Below are positions 8,801 through 16,642 of a DNA stretch of 60,284 nucleotides, one piece after another. Below the pieces are notes generated by a model that worked only from the letters and a program-made list of their open reading frames with translations, was not told the origin of the DNA and searched no databases. The translations under genes were made by a program, and so were the position numbers. This stretch comes from Acidovorax sp. (lineage in GTDB: Bacteria > Pseudomonadota > Gammaproteobacteria > Burkholderiales > Burkholderiaceae_C). The number at the start of each line of letters is the position of its first letter. Position 1 is the first letter of the stretch. The stretch lies in the NCBI RefSeq assembly GCF_016783915.1, contig NZ_JADHVT010000013.1:1-60284 (forward strand), read 5' to 3'.

Positions 8801-9391
8801 GGCATGGAGGTGGGAGCCAACACCTTCTTGGGCCTGCGCGCTGACCATCTGCGGGTGAACAACCCGGGTACCGTCGGGGTGGACCTGCGCACGCCCAGCC
8901 TGCCGTTCCTCGAAGAGATGCGCAACGCGCAGCTCGTCAACCTGTCCACCAGCGACCTGCTGGAAGACACGCCGAGTTTTGAGCGTGGCACGCTGCAGAC
9001 CTTGGGTGGCACGGTCAACCACATGTTCAGCCGCCGCTGGTCGGGCTACGCCAAGTACCTGTACCAGCACAGCGAAAGCCGCTTGCTCGACGTTGGTGCC
9101 GAGGTGGTGGGGCGCATTCCCTACATCCCGCGCCATACCGTGGCACTGGGCGCCACCTGGGCCAGCGCGCAGCGCCTGTACCTGAGCGCGCGCGCGGTGT
9201 ACCGGTCCGAGCGGTTTGAGGACAAGGAGAACCTCACGCGCCGCGCGCCGGGCTGGGGCGTGGACCTGATGGGTTTCTGGGAAACCCAGGACAAACGCTG
9301 GGTGGTGGGCTTTGCTGCCTTGAACCTGTGGGCGCCCAAGTCCGACCGGCAAAAGACCCGCTATGTTCTGGATGCGCGCTACCGCTTCTGA
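5816..9391 (+). CDS. FecR-domain, TPR and outer-membrane beta-barrel protein
   Basis: This is a large exported protein of about 1,190 residues with three parts. A signal peptide (LSAVAALVAATAVACPLVAQ, then A) precedes a FecR domain at about residues 60-150 (LNLETPAATAAIRGTDWDIS, then VLSGTVEF). From about residue 200 to 600 come TPR-type helical repeats (for example DARAWQGLGSAHTEREDPRP). From about 650 to the end the sequence alternates like a porin or TonB-receptor barrel and finishes in an aromatic residue (YVLDARYRF), the usual outer-membrane insertion signal. No TonB plug domain is evident. The ATG at 5789 is an alternative start. The stop overlaps the start of the CHASE2 cyclase gene, so the two are probably co-translated. 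A role in sensing envelope signals is inference. Confidence 0.85.
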   Translation: MSHPRFRLSAVAALVAATAVACPLVAQATVPAGAAAEIISLQGTGDQRAATAADWGPARLAQALAQGDFVRTRQAAKMALLFADDTQLRLHQNTVLQVKGVATPAQPVTTLLLNAGRAWTQTKRANGSRLNLETPAATAAIRGTDWDISVEDDGRTLITVLSGTVEFSNAQGSVSVGANEAALAEVGKAPVKLVLSQPRDRIQWVNALRADPVPHLSAEPVPAVMVPVRDALAARDLAAARAALAQAQARTTAALVWVDVFDAAVALQAGDLLAARGSLARQVAAVDAAPLPAWLMQSDVQLMEGEGAAAAGTLRTALQRWPAHPALVAQLARVQILSDRMDEAAATLAPAQGTAHADLALVRAELARRRGDAPGTLAAYAEAQTLAPGDARAWQGLGSAHTEREDPRPARENLRRALQLSPQSPGAWGELGTLETFVNQFTEAGQAFATALGDNPADYVAHTGQGLLHLKQGQPDAALDAFLRAGVMEPRYARAKTWTAVAYYQLGRHQDALTTLQQATVLDDKDPVPYMLLAQIHTDLFQPGEAVEAARAAVVRMPYLKSLNQVANDQKGSANLGASLAFFGMEDWALEMAQQSFYPYWGGSHLFMADRYAGEFNKNSALFQGFLTDPMAFGGSQRYSPLLQQPGSHGSVGMTLDREFYRMRAPAVTLNGLDNSHVPVSWFFKAQTADVSAYPFDLQVNRLPAMRAGEGDLRAHAITAGVGMQPTERINLFAYANQFSMRLRGQNAQETALDDTVTQGALGMAYRWGPTEQTWIKLGRSVDNLQLLRYPTAYIEPPFLTVMGVSSAPRKDFSDIQLRHTVDTTPGSRWSVTLEHVRERQNNLLAGEAAVVADIPGVGLYRDYLVLAGYNRIDRRYTGLTLATTQRLDPALTLDAALGLQQIRHRVDGLTQSYLVGLDALSEDQARRADTERVVTPRLGAVWQPAAGTTLRVAYQDWLRPLSVSTLASVETAGIPVEDRLVEAGGRHKRTVAQLGMEVGANTFLGLRADHLRVNNPGTVGVDLRTPSLPFLEEMRNAQLVNLSTSDLLEDTPSFERGTLQTLGGTVNHMFSRRWSGYAKYLYQHSESRLLDVGAEVVGRIPYIPRHTVALGATWASAQRLYLSARAVYRSERFEDKENLTRRAPGWGVDLMGFWETQDKRWVVGFAALNLWAPKSDRQKTRYVLDARYRF

Positions 9392-11381
9392 TCTGGCGAC
9401 GGTGCCGCACACCCGCCGCCAGCGGTGGCTCTCGCTGGCGGCGGGTGTGCTGGCGCTGCTGCTGGTGGGGGTCGCCACGCTCAGCCGCACCTGGCACGTG
9501 CTGGAGTTCAAGACCTTCGATGTGCTGACGGCGTGGGCGGCGCCCCATCGCACGGCCGTGCCGGTGGTGATTCTTGCGATCGACGAGCCGACGTTTCAGG
9601 AGCTGCAGCAGACTTGGCCGTTTCCGCGCAGCGTGCATGCGGCGCTGCTGGAGCGGTTGCGCGCAGACGGCGCCCTGGCCGTGGGGCTGGACATTGTTTT
9701 TGCCGAACCCACCACCGAGGCCGAGGACGCAGCGCTGGACCGCACGATTGCCCAGGCGGGGCATGGTTTGCCCGTGGTGCTGGCCTCCACCCGCGAGAAG
9801 ATCGACAGTGCCAATGCCGCGCTGTGGATGGACATCCAGCCGCTGCAGCGGTTTCTCGATGCGGGCGCCGATGCGGGCGATGCCGGGGTGGAGCCGGACG
9901 ACGACTTCGTGGTGCGCCGCGCCCCCGTCGCGCGCGAAGGCTTTGCGCTGCGGCTGGCCCAGCGCGTGACCGAGGCGCGCGGCCAGACACCGGCGCTGCA
10001 CCACTTCGACTGGATCGGCTACCGGGGACCGCGTGGCACGTTCGACACGCGCTCGTTCTACCAGGCGCTGGAGCCGGGGTTGCTGCCTGCAGGCTTCTTC
10101 AAGGGCAAGATCGTGCTGGTGGGGCGCTCGGCGCGCACCGCCACCGAGCTGGCGCACTCGCAGGCCGACCTGTTCAATTCGCTGTTTGGCACGGCGGGCG
10201 GTGAGCGGCTTTTCCCGGGCGTGGAGCTGCAAGCCACGCTGCTGGACAACTATCTCTCCGGCGGCGGGCTGCGCAGCATGTCGGACGCATGGACCCTGGC
10301 GATCACCGTGCTGCTGCTGCCGGTGCTGCTGTGGGCCAGCCGACGCCTGCATCCGGCGGGCGCGGCGGCACTGACTGCAGCGCTGGTGGTGGCGATGGGC
10401 GCGGTGTCTTGGGGGCTGTTTGTCAGCTTGCGCCTGTGGTGGCCGCCGCTGCTGCCTGCGGTGGCTGCGGTGGCCATCTATGGGGCGGCTGCGTTGGTGG
10501 GCTATGCGGTCGTGCGCCAGCGCGCGCGCCAGACCCGGGCGATGTTTGCACAGTACGTGCCGCCCGCCGTGGTCTCGCGCCTCATTGCCCAGCCCGAGCT
10601 GATGCGCCTGGGCGGCGAGGCACGCGAGGTCACGCTCATGTTCACTGACCTGGCCAACTTCACCACGCTGTCCGAGCAGCTCAGTGCCGAGCAGACGGTG
10701 GAGGTCCTCACCGGCTACTTCAACGCCATGACGCCCATCGTGCACGCCACGGGCGGCACCGTGGACAAGTTCATTGGCGACGCGGTGATGGCCTTCTGGG
10801 GTGCGCCGCTGGACGACCCGCAGCATGCTGAACACGCCGTGGCCGCTGCCATCGCCATGCAGCAGGCCATGCAGGCGCTGGTGGCCGACCTGCGTGCGCG
10901 CGGGCTGCCGCCTATCCACATGCGCATCGGCCTGCACACGGGGCGTGTGGTGGTGGGCAACGTGGGTTCGGACCAGCGCTTTTCGTACACAGCCATTGGC
11001 GACGCGGTTAACCTGGCTGCGCGGCTGGAGGGCGCCAACAAGGCGTTTGGCACCGGCATCCTGCTGTCGGCCGCCACCGCAGCGCAGCTGCCGCCGACAG
11101 TGGCATTGCGCGCACTGGACGATGTGATCGTCAAAGGCAAGACCGAGCCCGTGCGCGTGTTCACACCGTGCGACGATGCAGCCGTGCGCGATGCCAGCCT
11201 GACCGCGCTGACCACCTTCCATGCGCGCGACTGGGCCGAGGCCGAGTCGCAACTGCGAACGGTGCTGGAGCGGCTGCCCGGCGACCTGGCTGCCACGCGC
11301 CTCTTGGAGCGTGTGGACGAAGCGCGGGCGGTGTCCGCCGATACCCCCTGGCAACCCGCCGTGGCGCTGGACAAACTGTAA
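9372..11381 (+). CDS. CHASE2-domain adenylate/guanylate cyclase
   Basis: This membrane class III nucleotide cyclase makes a cyclic nucleotide, probably cAMP. An N-terminal membrane helix precedes an extracytoplasmic CHASE2 sensor (VILAIDEPTF, ADGALAVGLDIVFAEPTTEA) up to about residue 300. Three further membrane helices follow, at about 310-390. The catalytic domain has the metal-binding MFTDLANFTTLSEQ and DKFIGDAVMAFWGAP, then GLHTGRVVVGNVGS and YTAIGDAVNLAARLEG. A short helical tail follows. The start at 9372 lies inside the end of the FecR/TPR gene (20-base overlap); an ATG at 9363 is also possible. Translational coupling suggests that the barrel protein and the cyclase act in one signalling chain. 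Confidence 0.92.
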   Translation: MRATASDLATVPHTRRQRWLSLAAGVLALLLVGVATLSRTWHVLEFKTFDVLTAWAAPHRTAVPVVILAIDEPTFQELQQTWPFPRSVHAALLERLRADGALAVGLDIVFAEPTTEAEDAALDRTIAQAGHGLPVVLASTREKIDSANAALWMDIQPLQRFLDAGADAGDAGVEPDDDFVVRRAPVAREGFALRLAQRVTEARGQTPALHHFDWIGYRGPRGTFDTRSFYQALEPGLLPAGFFKGKIVLVGRSARTATELAHSQADLFNSLFGTAGGERLFPGVELQATLLDNYLSGGGLRSMSDAWTLAITVLLLPVLLWASRRLHPAGAAALTAALVVAMGAVSWGLFVSLRLWWPPLLPAVAAVAIYGAAALVGYAVVRQRARQTRAMFAQYVPPAVVSRLIAQPELMRLGGEAREVTLMFTDLANFTTLSEQLSAEQTVEVLTGYFNAMTPIVHATGGTVDKFIGDAVMAFWGAPLDDPQHAEHAVAAAIAMQQAMQALVADLRARGLPPIHMRIGLHTGRVVVGNVGSDQRFSYTAIGDAVNLAARLEGANKAFGTGILLSAATAAQLPPTVALRALDDVIVKGKTEPVRVFTPCDDAAVRDASLTALTTFHARDWAEAESQLRTVLERLPGDLAATRLLERVDEARAVSADTPWQPAVALDKL

Positions 11382-11388
11382 ACATCCT

Positions 11389-11417
11389 TTGACATGTATT
11401 TACCGGGGGTATGGATA
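11389..11417 (+). promoter_or_regulatory. Possible sigma70-type promoter for the hibernation factor gene
   Basis: A perfect -35 hexamer TTGACA at 11389 is followed by weak -10 candidates (TATGGA or TGGATA) with 15-17 base spacing, 50 bases before the next ATG. The -10 match is poor, so this is tentative. Confidence 0.35.
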
Positions 11418-11466
11418 CGGGTGCCATGATGGGGGCTTCGCAACTTCATCAGGAAGGACTCTCCCC

Positions 11467-11820
11467 ATGCAAGTACAAGTCAACACAGACGACCACATCC
11501 ACGGCGGCGAATCACTGACCCACTGGATCACTGACGAGTGCAAGAGCCGGCTGTCCCGCTTTCAGGACCATGTGACGCGGCTGGAGGTGTTTCTCTCCGA
11601 CGTGGATGCGGGCAAGTCCGGCGCCAATGACAAGCGCTGCCGCATCGAGGCACGCGTCACCGGTCGCCAGCCCGTCACCGTGACCGATGAGGCCGACAAG
11701 ATGGCCAACGCCTTCATCGGCGCGGCCGACAAGCTGGCCCGCGCCCTTGACACCGACCTGGGTCGCGCCAAGGACCGCAACGGCCGCGACACCATCCGCA
11801 CGGCGGTGGCGGAAGAGTAG
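11467..11820 (+). CDS. HPF/RaiA-family ribosome-associated protein (short form)
   Basis: This 117-residue protein resembles ribosome hibernation or stress factors that bind the 30S decoding region. The N-terminal beta strand (MQVQVNTDDHIHGG), the middle HVTRLEVFLSDVDAGKSG and the C-terminal helix (ANAFIGAADKLARALDTDLG) fit the fold. The length corresponds to the short type without a dimerisation tail. It follows the cyclase by 85 bases with AGGA upstream of the ATG, and a strong hairpin with a T-run follows about 140 bases downstream. It is probably a single-gene transcript expressed in slow growth; the expression pattern is inferred from the family. Confidence 0.8.
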   Translation: MQVQVNTDDHIHGGESLTHWITDECKSRLSRFQDHVTRLEVFLSDVDAGKSGANDKRCRIEARVTGRQPVTVTDEADKMANAFIGAADKLARALDTDLGRAKDRNGRDTIRTAVAEE

Positions 11821-11895
11821 TGAAAGTAGCGCTGCACAAGCCTCTCGCCCGCAGCGCATCCCTGGCTGGGGGGCCTTGCAGCGTTGTTTTGAGCT

Positions 11896-11952
11896 AAAAA
11901 GGCCGCAGGCGCATGATTGATGTGCGCTGGCAGCTATTAATTCAGGAGTAAA
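11896..11952 (+). repeat. Short dispersed intergenic repeat, copy B
   Basis: This copy reads GCCGCAGGCGCATGATTGAT and then GCTGGCAGCTATTAATTCAG. It matches the copies at 2248 (minus strand), 25690, 30022 and 38404. It lies directly before a terminator, in the 183-base gap between the convergent hibernation-factor and vanB genes. Confidence 0.65.
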
Positions 11953-11959
11953 TGCAGAA

Positions 11960-11997
11960 GGCGCTGCAGCCAAAAAGTTGCAGCGCCGTTTGTTTTT
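11960..11997 (+). terminator. Rho-independent terminator between convergent genes
   Basis: GGCGCTGCA (11960-11968) pairs perfectly with TGCAGCGCC (11979-11987) and is followed by GTTTGTTTTT. The T-run points to termination of plus-strand transcription. The stem could also serve vanB, which ends at 12004 on the opposite strand. Confidence 0.8.
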
Positions 11998-12003
11998 CGC
12001 CGC

Positions 12004-12969
12004 CTACAAATCCAGCACCAGCAGCTTGCTGCGCGCGCGAGAGCAGCAGGGCATGAACTGCTCGTTGGCTGCCTTTTCCTCGTCCGTCAGGTACATGTCG
12101 CGGTGGTCCACCTCGCCCTCCAGCACGCGCGTGAGGCAGGTTCCACACACGCCCTGCTCGCACGAGGTCAGGATGTCGATGCCTTCAACGCGCAGCGCTT
12201 CCACCACCGACACGTCGGGTGCAATGGTGTAGACCTTGCCGGTGCTGGCAATGCGCACCTCAAAGCCCTGATCGCCCGAGGTGTCCTGCGCGGGGGCACC
12301 AAAGTATTCAAGGTGGATATGGTCCTGCGCCCAGCCCAGGGCCTTGGCGGTGGTCACCACATGGTCGATGAAGCCTGCCGGGCCGCACACATACAGGCGC
12401 TTGTCAGGGTCGGGCGCAGCCAGCACGGCGGCGGTGTCCAGCTTCTGCTCGGGGGCGCCGGCATCAAAGTGAAAGTGGGCGTGGGGCGCAATCGCCGATG
12501 CGGCAATTTCGGCGGCAAACGCCGTGCGTTCGGCAGAGCGTGTGCAGTAGTGCAGCGCAAAGTCAGCACCCGTGCGCGCCAGCCGATCGGCCATGCACAG
12601 CAGCGGCGTGACGCCAATGCCGCCTGCCAGCAGCAGGGTGTGCTGTGCAGGGTGCAGCGCAAAGTGGTTGCGCGGCGTGCTGATGGCGATCACGTCGCCC
12701 TCATGCACGCTGTCATGCATGGCGACCGAGCCGCCGCGCGATGCCGCGTCGCGCAACACGGCGATGCGGTAGCGGTGCGACTCGTGCGAGGCGTTGCACA
12801 GCGAGTACTGCCGCGTCAGCCCGCCTGGCAAGTGCACATCGATGTGCGAGCCTGCGCTGAAGGGCGGCAGCGCAGCGCCATCCACGCGCGCCAGCTCATA
12901 GCTGGCGATGCCTTCGGCTTCGATCTGCTTCTTGACGACGCGGACCTGCAGGGTCTCCTGCGCGGTCAT
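12004..12969 (-). CDS. vanB: Vanillate O-demethylase reductase subunit
   Basis: This 321-residue reductase is of the phthalate dioxygenase reductase type and passes electrons from NADH through flavin and a [2Fe-2S] cluster to VanA. Domain order is a flavin-binding barrel (RQYSLCNA), a nucleotide-binding domain (LAGGIGVTPLLCMADRLA, YVCGPAGFIDHV), and a C-terminal plant-type ferredoxin with SCEQGVCGTCLTRV and a further Cys in MPCCSRARS. The gene overlaps vanA by the four bases ATGA, which indicates translational coupling. Assignment to vanillate rather than another methoxy-aromatic rests on the VanA-like partner and the protocatechuate pathway nearby. Confidence 0.88.
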   Translation of the reverse strand: MTAQETLQVRVVKKQIEAEGIASYELARVDGAALPPFSAGSHIDVHLPGGLTRQYSLCNASHESHRYRIAVLRDAASRGGSVAMHDSVHEGDVIAISTPRNHFALHPAQHTLLLAGGIGVTPLLCMADRLARTGADFALHYCTRSAERTAFAAEIAASAIAPHAHFHFDAGAPEQKLDTAAVLAAPDPDKRLYVCGPAGFIDHVVTTAKALGWAQDHIHLEYFGAPAQDTSGDQGFEVRIASTGKVYTIAPDVSVVEALRVEGIDILTSCEQGVCGTCLTRVLEGEVDHRDMYLTDEEKAANEQFMPCCSRARSKLLVLDL

Positions 12970-14021
12970 GCGGCCACTCCCTGCGATGCGGCAGGCGCGC
13001 GTTCTGCCGCCAGCAGGCGGTCCAGGATCTTGCGCGACTGCACGCCACCCGCATCGATGTTGAGCATGAGCAGCTTGCGGTCGGGGTAACGCAGCAGGTT
13101 TTCCTGCTGCAGCTCCAGCATCTGCTGGTCCTCCGCAAAGATCTTGCCCTGGCCGTCACGGATCTGGGTGGTGAGCGACGGGTCCTGCGGCTTGAAGTTG
13201 CGCGCCATGCCCCAGAAGTAGTGGATGGAGGTCTCGGTCTCGGGTGTGATGAAGTCCACCACGATGCTCGATGCCTTCTTGTCGGCCGGGGCGTTGTAGC
13301 CGCCGTGGCCCGCCAGCGCCACGCCCACCTCGATCAGCACATGGCTGGGCGGCGTGAAGTGGCAGATCTGCCAGCGGTCCACCGGCTGGTCGTCGGGCAG
13401 GCCGTTCATGCGCAGCGCCATCTTCCAGAACGGCGGTGCCTCGATGCCTTCCATGAAGCGGCTGGTGATCACCTCCTCACCCTCCACGCGGGTTTTGCAG
13501 GGCACCTCGTCGATTTCCTTCTGGCCGATGCTGGTGGAATGCACATAGGTCTCGTGCGTCAGGTCCATCAGGTTGTCGATCATCAGGCGGTAGTCGCAGG
13601 CGATGTGATACAGCCCGCCACCGTAAGCCCATTCGGGGTTGTTCGCCCAGGGCAGGTGGTGGATGGTGGCGGGGTCGGCCTTGTCGACTTCACCCGGCCA
13701 CACCCAGATGAAGCCATAGCGTTCCACCACCGGAAAGCTGCGCGCCTTGGGGAACCCCTGCACGCGCTGGCCGGGCATGGACACCGACTTGCCCGTGCAT
13801 TCCACCCGCAGGCCGTGGTAGCCGCACTGCAGGTGGCCTTCGCATACCGTGCCCAGCGACAGCGGGGCGCCCCGGTGGGGGCAGAAGTCGTCCAGCGCGG
13901 CGACCTGATCGGGCGCGGGGCGGTAGAACACGATCTTCTCGCCGCAGATGGTGCGGCCCAGGGGCTTGTCCGCGATCTCGTCGGGCGTGCAGGCTACGTA
14001 CCAGGCGTTCTTGGGATACAT
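12966..14021 (-). CDS. vanA: Vanillate O-demethylase oxygenase subunit (Rieske)
   Basis: This 351-residue Rieske non-heme iron oxygenase oxidatively removes the methyl group of vanillate to give protocatechuate and formaldehyde. The Rieske cluster ligands are Cys47, His49, Cys66 and His69 (CPHRGAPL and CGYHG). The mononuclear iron site is carried by the DNLMDLTHETYVH stretch. The MYPKNAWYVACTPDEI opening is typical of VanA. The promoter region upstream carries three TGTATACA-like palindromes shared with the divergent GntR gene. The product would feed the protocatechuate 4,5-cleavage operon located 12-16 kb downstream. Confidence 0.92.
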   Translation of the reverse strand: MYPKNAWYVACTPDEIADKPLGRTICGEKIVFYRPAPDQVAALDDFCPHRGAPLSLGTVCEGHLQCGYHGLRVECTGKSVSMPGQRVQGFPKARSFPVVERYGFIWVWPGEVDKADPATIHHLPWANNPEWAYGGGLYHIACDYRLMIDNLMDLTHETYVHSTSIGQKEIDEVPCKTRVEGEEVITSRFMEGIEAPPFWKMALRMNGLPDDQPVDRWQICHFTPPSHVLIEVGVALAGHGGYNAPADKKASSIVVDFITPETETSIHYFWGMARNFKPQDPSLTTQIRDGQGKIFAEDQQMLELQQENLLRYPDRKLLMLNIDAGGVQSRKILDRLLAAERAPAASQGVAA

Positions 14022-14062
14022 GGTTGTCTCTCTCCGTGGGTGGATGGTGTCGTTGCAGGCTT

Positions 14063-14070
14063 GGTATACA
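14063..14070. promoter_or_regulatory. TGTATACA-like operator half-match (vanA side)
   Basis: GGTATACA lies 42 bases upstream of the vanA start. It is one mismatch from the TGTATACA palindrome found at four other regulatory positions in the window. Confidence 0.45.
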
Positions 14071-14123
14071 GCCCGCTCGCAGATCGCAGGCTAGGTGGGG
14101 CGATTGTGCGAAAAAGGCGAGTT

Positions 14124-14135
14124 TATGTATACATA
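14124..14135. promoter_or_regulatory. TATGTATACATA palindrome, candidate GntR/FCD operator
   Basis: A perfect 12-base palindrome sits in the middle of the 270-base region between vanA and the divergent GntR regulator gene. Palindromes of this kind fit binding by a dimeric GntR-family protein. The same core recurs upstream of the Liv-type binding protein gene and the ModA-like gene. Confidence 0.6.
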
Positions 14136-14233
14136 GTAAAGGCGTAAAGCAGCTATTGCACTCTGGCATATCTTCTAACTTGTTGTTTTGTAATGTGTTG
14201 AAGTGTTTTTGAGTGGATGTTGTTTTGGTTTGT

Positions 14234-14241
14234 GTATACAT
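14234..14241. promoter_or_regulatory. TGTATACA palindrome upstream of the GntR gene
   Basis: A perfect TGTATACA lies 50 bases upstream of the regulator's ATG. This suggests autoregulation by the same protein that controls vanAB. Confidence 0.55.
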
Positions 14242-14291
14242 TGCGCTGACTGACTCTCTCCCCCTCGCTGGTCGTATCGCTCCCTATCGCC

Positions 14292-15068
14292 ATGAACCCT
14301 CCCGAACCCCTGACTATTGCTCTACCGGCCGAGGCCGCCGAGGCAGGTACCTCGCAGGCCGTCAAGGCGCAATTGCGCCTGCGCGAGATGATCCTGGCGG
14401 GCGAGCTGCCCGGCGGCGCCCGCATTGCCGAGCTGACCCTCGTCGAGAAGCTGGGGGTGTCGCGCACGCCCATTCGCGCCGCGCTGATGCGGCTGGAGCA
14501 GGAGGGCCTGCTGCACCGCCTGCCCGGTGGCGGCTACGCCGTGCGCACGTTCTCTGAAACCGATGTGGCCGACGCCATTGAACTGCGCGGCACCATGGAA
14601 GGCCTGGCCGCCCGGCTGGCTGCAGAACGTGGCGTGGCCCCCGCCCTGCTGGCCGAGGCCCACGCTTGCCTGGACGCCATTGACAGTGCTCTGGCCCCGC
14701 CCACGCTGGATGACGAAGGTTTTTCGCGCTATGTGGAGCTGAATGCACGGTTTCACCTGCTGCTCAGCCGCATGGTGGGCAGCGATGTGGTGGCGCGGGA
14801 GCTGGACCGGGTCAAGGGCCTGCCGTTTGCGTCGCCCTCTGCGTTTGTGGTGGTGCAGACGCATTCGGCCCAGGCGCGTGACATGTTGGTGGTGGCGCAG
14901 GACCAGCACCGCCAGGCGCTGGACGCCATCGAGCGGCGCGAAGGCGCGCGGGCCGAGGCCATCCTGCGTGAGCACTCGCGCATCACCCGGCGCAACCTGC
15001 TGGCGGCGGTGCAGGCGTCGCAGGTGCAGGGCTTGCCCGGTGTACAGCTGATCCGCGAGCGGGCATAA
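14292..15068 (+). CDS. GntR-family regulator with FCD domain (probable VanR)
   Basis: This 258-residue regulator has an N-terminal GntR winged helix (LRLREMILAGELPGGARIAE, then VSRTPIRAALMRLEQEGLL) and a C-terminal all-helical FCD ligand-binding domain containing conserved Asp/His positions (NARFHLLLSR and ILREHSRITRRN). It is divergent from vanAB, and the shared region holds three TGTATACA-like palindromes. A further copy of the palindrome stands 114 bases downstream of its stop, before the Liv transporter genes. It is probably a repressor of vanAB released by vanillate, as for VanR proteins; the wider regulon is inference from the repeated site. Confidence 0.85.
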   Translation: MNPPEPLTIALPAEAAEAGTSQAVKAQLRLREMILAGELPGGARIAELTLVEKLGVSRTPIRAALMRLEQEGLLHRLPGGGYAVRTFSETDVADAIELRGTMEGLAARLAAERGVAPALLAEAHACLDAIDSALAPPTLDDEGFSRYVELNARFHLLLSRMVGSDVVARELDRVKGLPFASPSAFVVVQTHSAQARDMLVVAQDQHRQALDAIERREGARAEAILREHSRITRRNLLAAVQASQVQGLPGVQLIRERA

Positions 15069-15182
15069 CGGTCAGTACGGGCCTGCTGCACCCCGTTAGT
15101 TATTGCATTTGGCGATACCTGAATGCTTGAATTTGCGCTTGTGAAATAACCCAGCCCACGCGAAACTCCCGCCAGCATTTTC

Positions 15183-15190
15183 TGTATACA
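15183..15190. promoter_or_regulatory. TGTATACA palindrome upstream of the Liv-type transporter
   Basis: A perfect TGTATACA lies 24 bases before the ATG of the ABC binding protein gene and just upstream of its AGGAG. The position suits repression. It links the transporter to the GntR protein encoded immediately upstream. Confidence 0.55.
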
Positions 15191-15213
15191 ACGACTTTCC
15201 ACAGGAGACAACG

Positions 15214-16398
15214 ATGCAAAAACGCCACCTTCTTCGTGCCTCGGCTGCCGCCGCCATCGCGCTGTCCACCGGCCTGACCGTGTTGCCCGCCGTGGCGCAG
15301 GACAACGTGTTCAAGATCGGCCTGGTTCTGCCCATGACCGGCCAGCAAGCCACCACCGGCCGCCAGATCGAAGCCGCAGCGCGCCTGTACATGGCCCAGA
15401 ACGGCGACATGGTGGGTGGCAAGAAGGTCCAGCTCATCATCAAGGACGACACCAGCCTGCCTGACGTGACCCGCCGCCTGGCCCAGGAGCTGGTCGTCAA
15501 CGAAAAGGTCAACGTGCTCGCCGGCATGGGCATCACGCCCTCGGCCATGGCCACCGCCCCGCTGGCCACGCAGTCCAAGACCCCCCTGGTGGTGATGGCT
15601 GCCGCCACGTCCAGCATCACCGAGGCCTCGCCCTATGTGGTGCGCACCAGCTTCACGCTGCCGCAAGTGTCGGTGGCGCTGGCCGACTGGGCACCCAAGA
15701 ACGGCATCAAGAAGGTCGTGACCCTGGTGAGCGACTACGGCCCCGGCATCGACGCCGAAAAGTTCTTCAACCAGCGCCTCACGTTCAACGGCGGCCAGGT
15801 GACCGAAGCCCTGCGCGTGCCGCTGCGCAACCCCGACTTCGCTCCCTTCCTGCAGAAGGTGCGCGACGCCAAACCCGACGCACTGTTTGTCTTTGTGCCC
15901 TCGGGCGCGGGCGCTGCGGTGATGAAGCAGTTCCTGGAGCGCGGCATGGACAAGGCTGGCATCAAGCTCATCGGCACCGGCGACGTGACGGACGACGATC
16001 AACTCAACGACATGGGCGACGGCGCCCTGGGCGTGGTCACCTCGCACCACTACTCGGCGGCGCACCCCTCGCCCATGAACAAAAAGTTCGTGGAAGCCTT
16101 CGAGAAGGCGAACAAGGGCCTGCGCCCCAACTTCATGGCCGTGGGCGGCTATGACGGCATGCGCGTGATCTATGAAGCGCTCAAGACCACCAAGGGTGCC
16201 GGCGGCGGTGACGCCCTGCTGGCCGCCATGAAGGGCCAGATCTTCGAAAGCCCGCGCGGCAAGGTGTTCATCGATGCGCAGACCCGCGACATCGTGCAGG
16301 ACGTGTACCTGCGCAAGGTGGAGCGTGTGAACGGCCAGCTGTACAACGTGGAGTTCGACGTGATCAAGGACGTCAAGGACCCCGGCAAGACTAAATAA
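15214..16398 (+). CDS. Liv-type ABC transporter substrate-binding protein (aromatic acid uptake predicted)
   Basis: This 394-residue periplasmic binding protein has a signal peptide (LLRASAAAAIALSTGLTVLP, cleavage near AVAQ) and the type I fold of the LivK/Peripla_BP_6 family (VFKIGLVLPMTGQQATTGRQ). The start has CAGGAGACA upstream. The neighbours are two permeases and two ATPases of the same family, completing an ABC importer. Liv-type systems beside aromatic catabolic genes often take up aromatic acids. Given vanAB and the protocatechuate operon, vanillate or protocatechuate is the likely ligand, but the sequence does not prove it. Confidence 0.9.
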   Translation: MQKRHLLRASAAAAIALSTGLTVLPAVAQDNVFKIGLVLPMTGQQATTGRQIEAAARLYMAQNGDMVGGKKVQLIIKDDTSLPDVTRRLAQELVVNEKVNVLAGMGITPSAMATAPLATQSKTPLVVMAAATSSITEASPYVVRTSFTLPQVSVALADWAPKNGIKKVVTLVSDYGPGIDAEKFFNQRLTFNGGQVTEALRVPLRNPDFAPFLQKVRDAKPDALFVFVPSGAGAAVMKQFLERGMDKAGIKLIGTGDVTDDDQLNDMGDGALGVVTSHHYSAAHPSPMNKKFVEAFEKANKGLRPNFMAVGGYDGMRVIYEALKTTKGAGGGDALLAAMKGQIFESPRGKVFIDAQTRDIVQDVYLRKVERVNGQLYNVEFDVIKDVKDPGKTK

Positions 16399-16480
16399 GC
16401 CCCCCTGAGCCGCTGCGCGGCTTCCCCCGGAGGGGGACGCCGCCAGCGCGGCGGGGCGGCCCTTGTGCGGCGGCCGCTGG
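16398..16480 (+). repeat. GC-rich dispersed hairpin repeat, copy 2
   Basis: The element begins at the TAA stop of the binding-protein gene. It contains three successive stems: AGCCGC/GCGGCT, CCCCC/GGGGG and CGCCGC/GCGGCG. It ends in GGGGCGGCCCTTG. It is related to copies at 3213 and 22030. It may limit read-through from the abundant binding-protein message into the permease genes. Confidence 0.6.
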
Positions 16481-16520
16481 TCTGGGCCGCGCCAGTATTT
16501 ACGGGCAGGCTCCCTCTCGA

Positions 16521-16550
16521 TCCGTTCGGGCTGAGCCTGTCGAAACCGGG
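16521..16550. repeat. TTCGGGCTGAGCCTGTCGAA-type dispersed element
   Basis: The stretch around TTCGGGCTGAGCCTGTCGAA resembles a short element (CCTTCGACAGGCTCAG and its complement) that I remember as widely scattered between genes in proteobacteria. Only one copy is seen in this window, so the identification rests on memory. Confidence 0.4.
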
Positions 16551-16642
16551 GGCCGCAGGTTGAACGTCCGGCTTTGGTGATTCGTCGCACTTCCACAGCC
16601 CTGAGCAGGGTGGTGCACTTTTGTCTTCAATGAAGTGATTTC

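Noticed and set aside
9234-11354. A 706-codon minus-strand frame opposite the cyclase gene
   Set aside because: It is a shadow of the CHASE2 cyclase, whose catalytic motifs are unmistakable on the plus strand.
13930-14290. Small ORF on the plus strand at 14024-14212 in the van promoter region
   Set aside because: It has no ribosome-binding site or recognisable features and covers the operator region.
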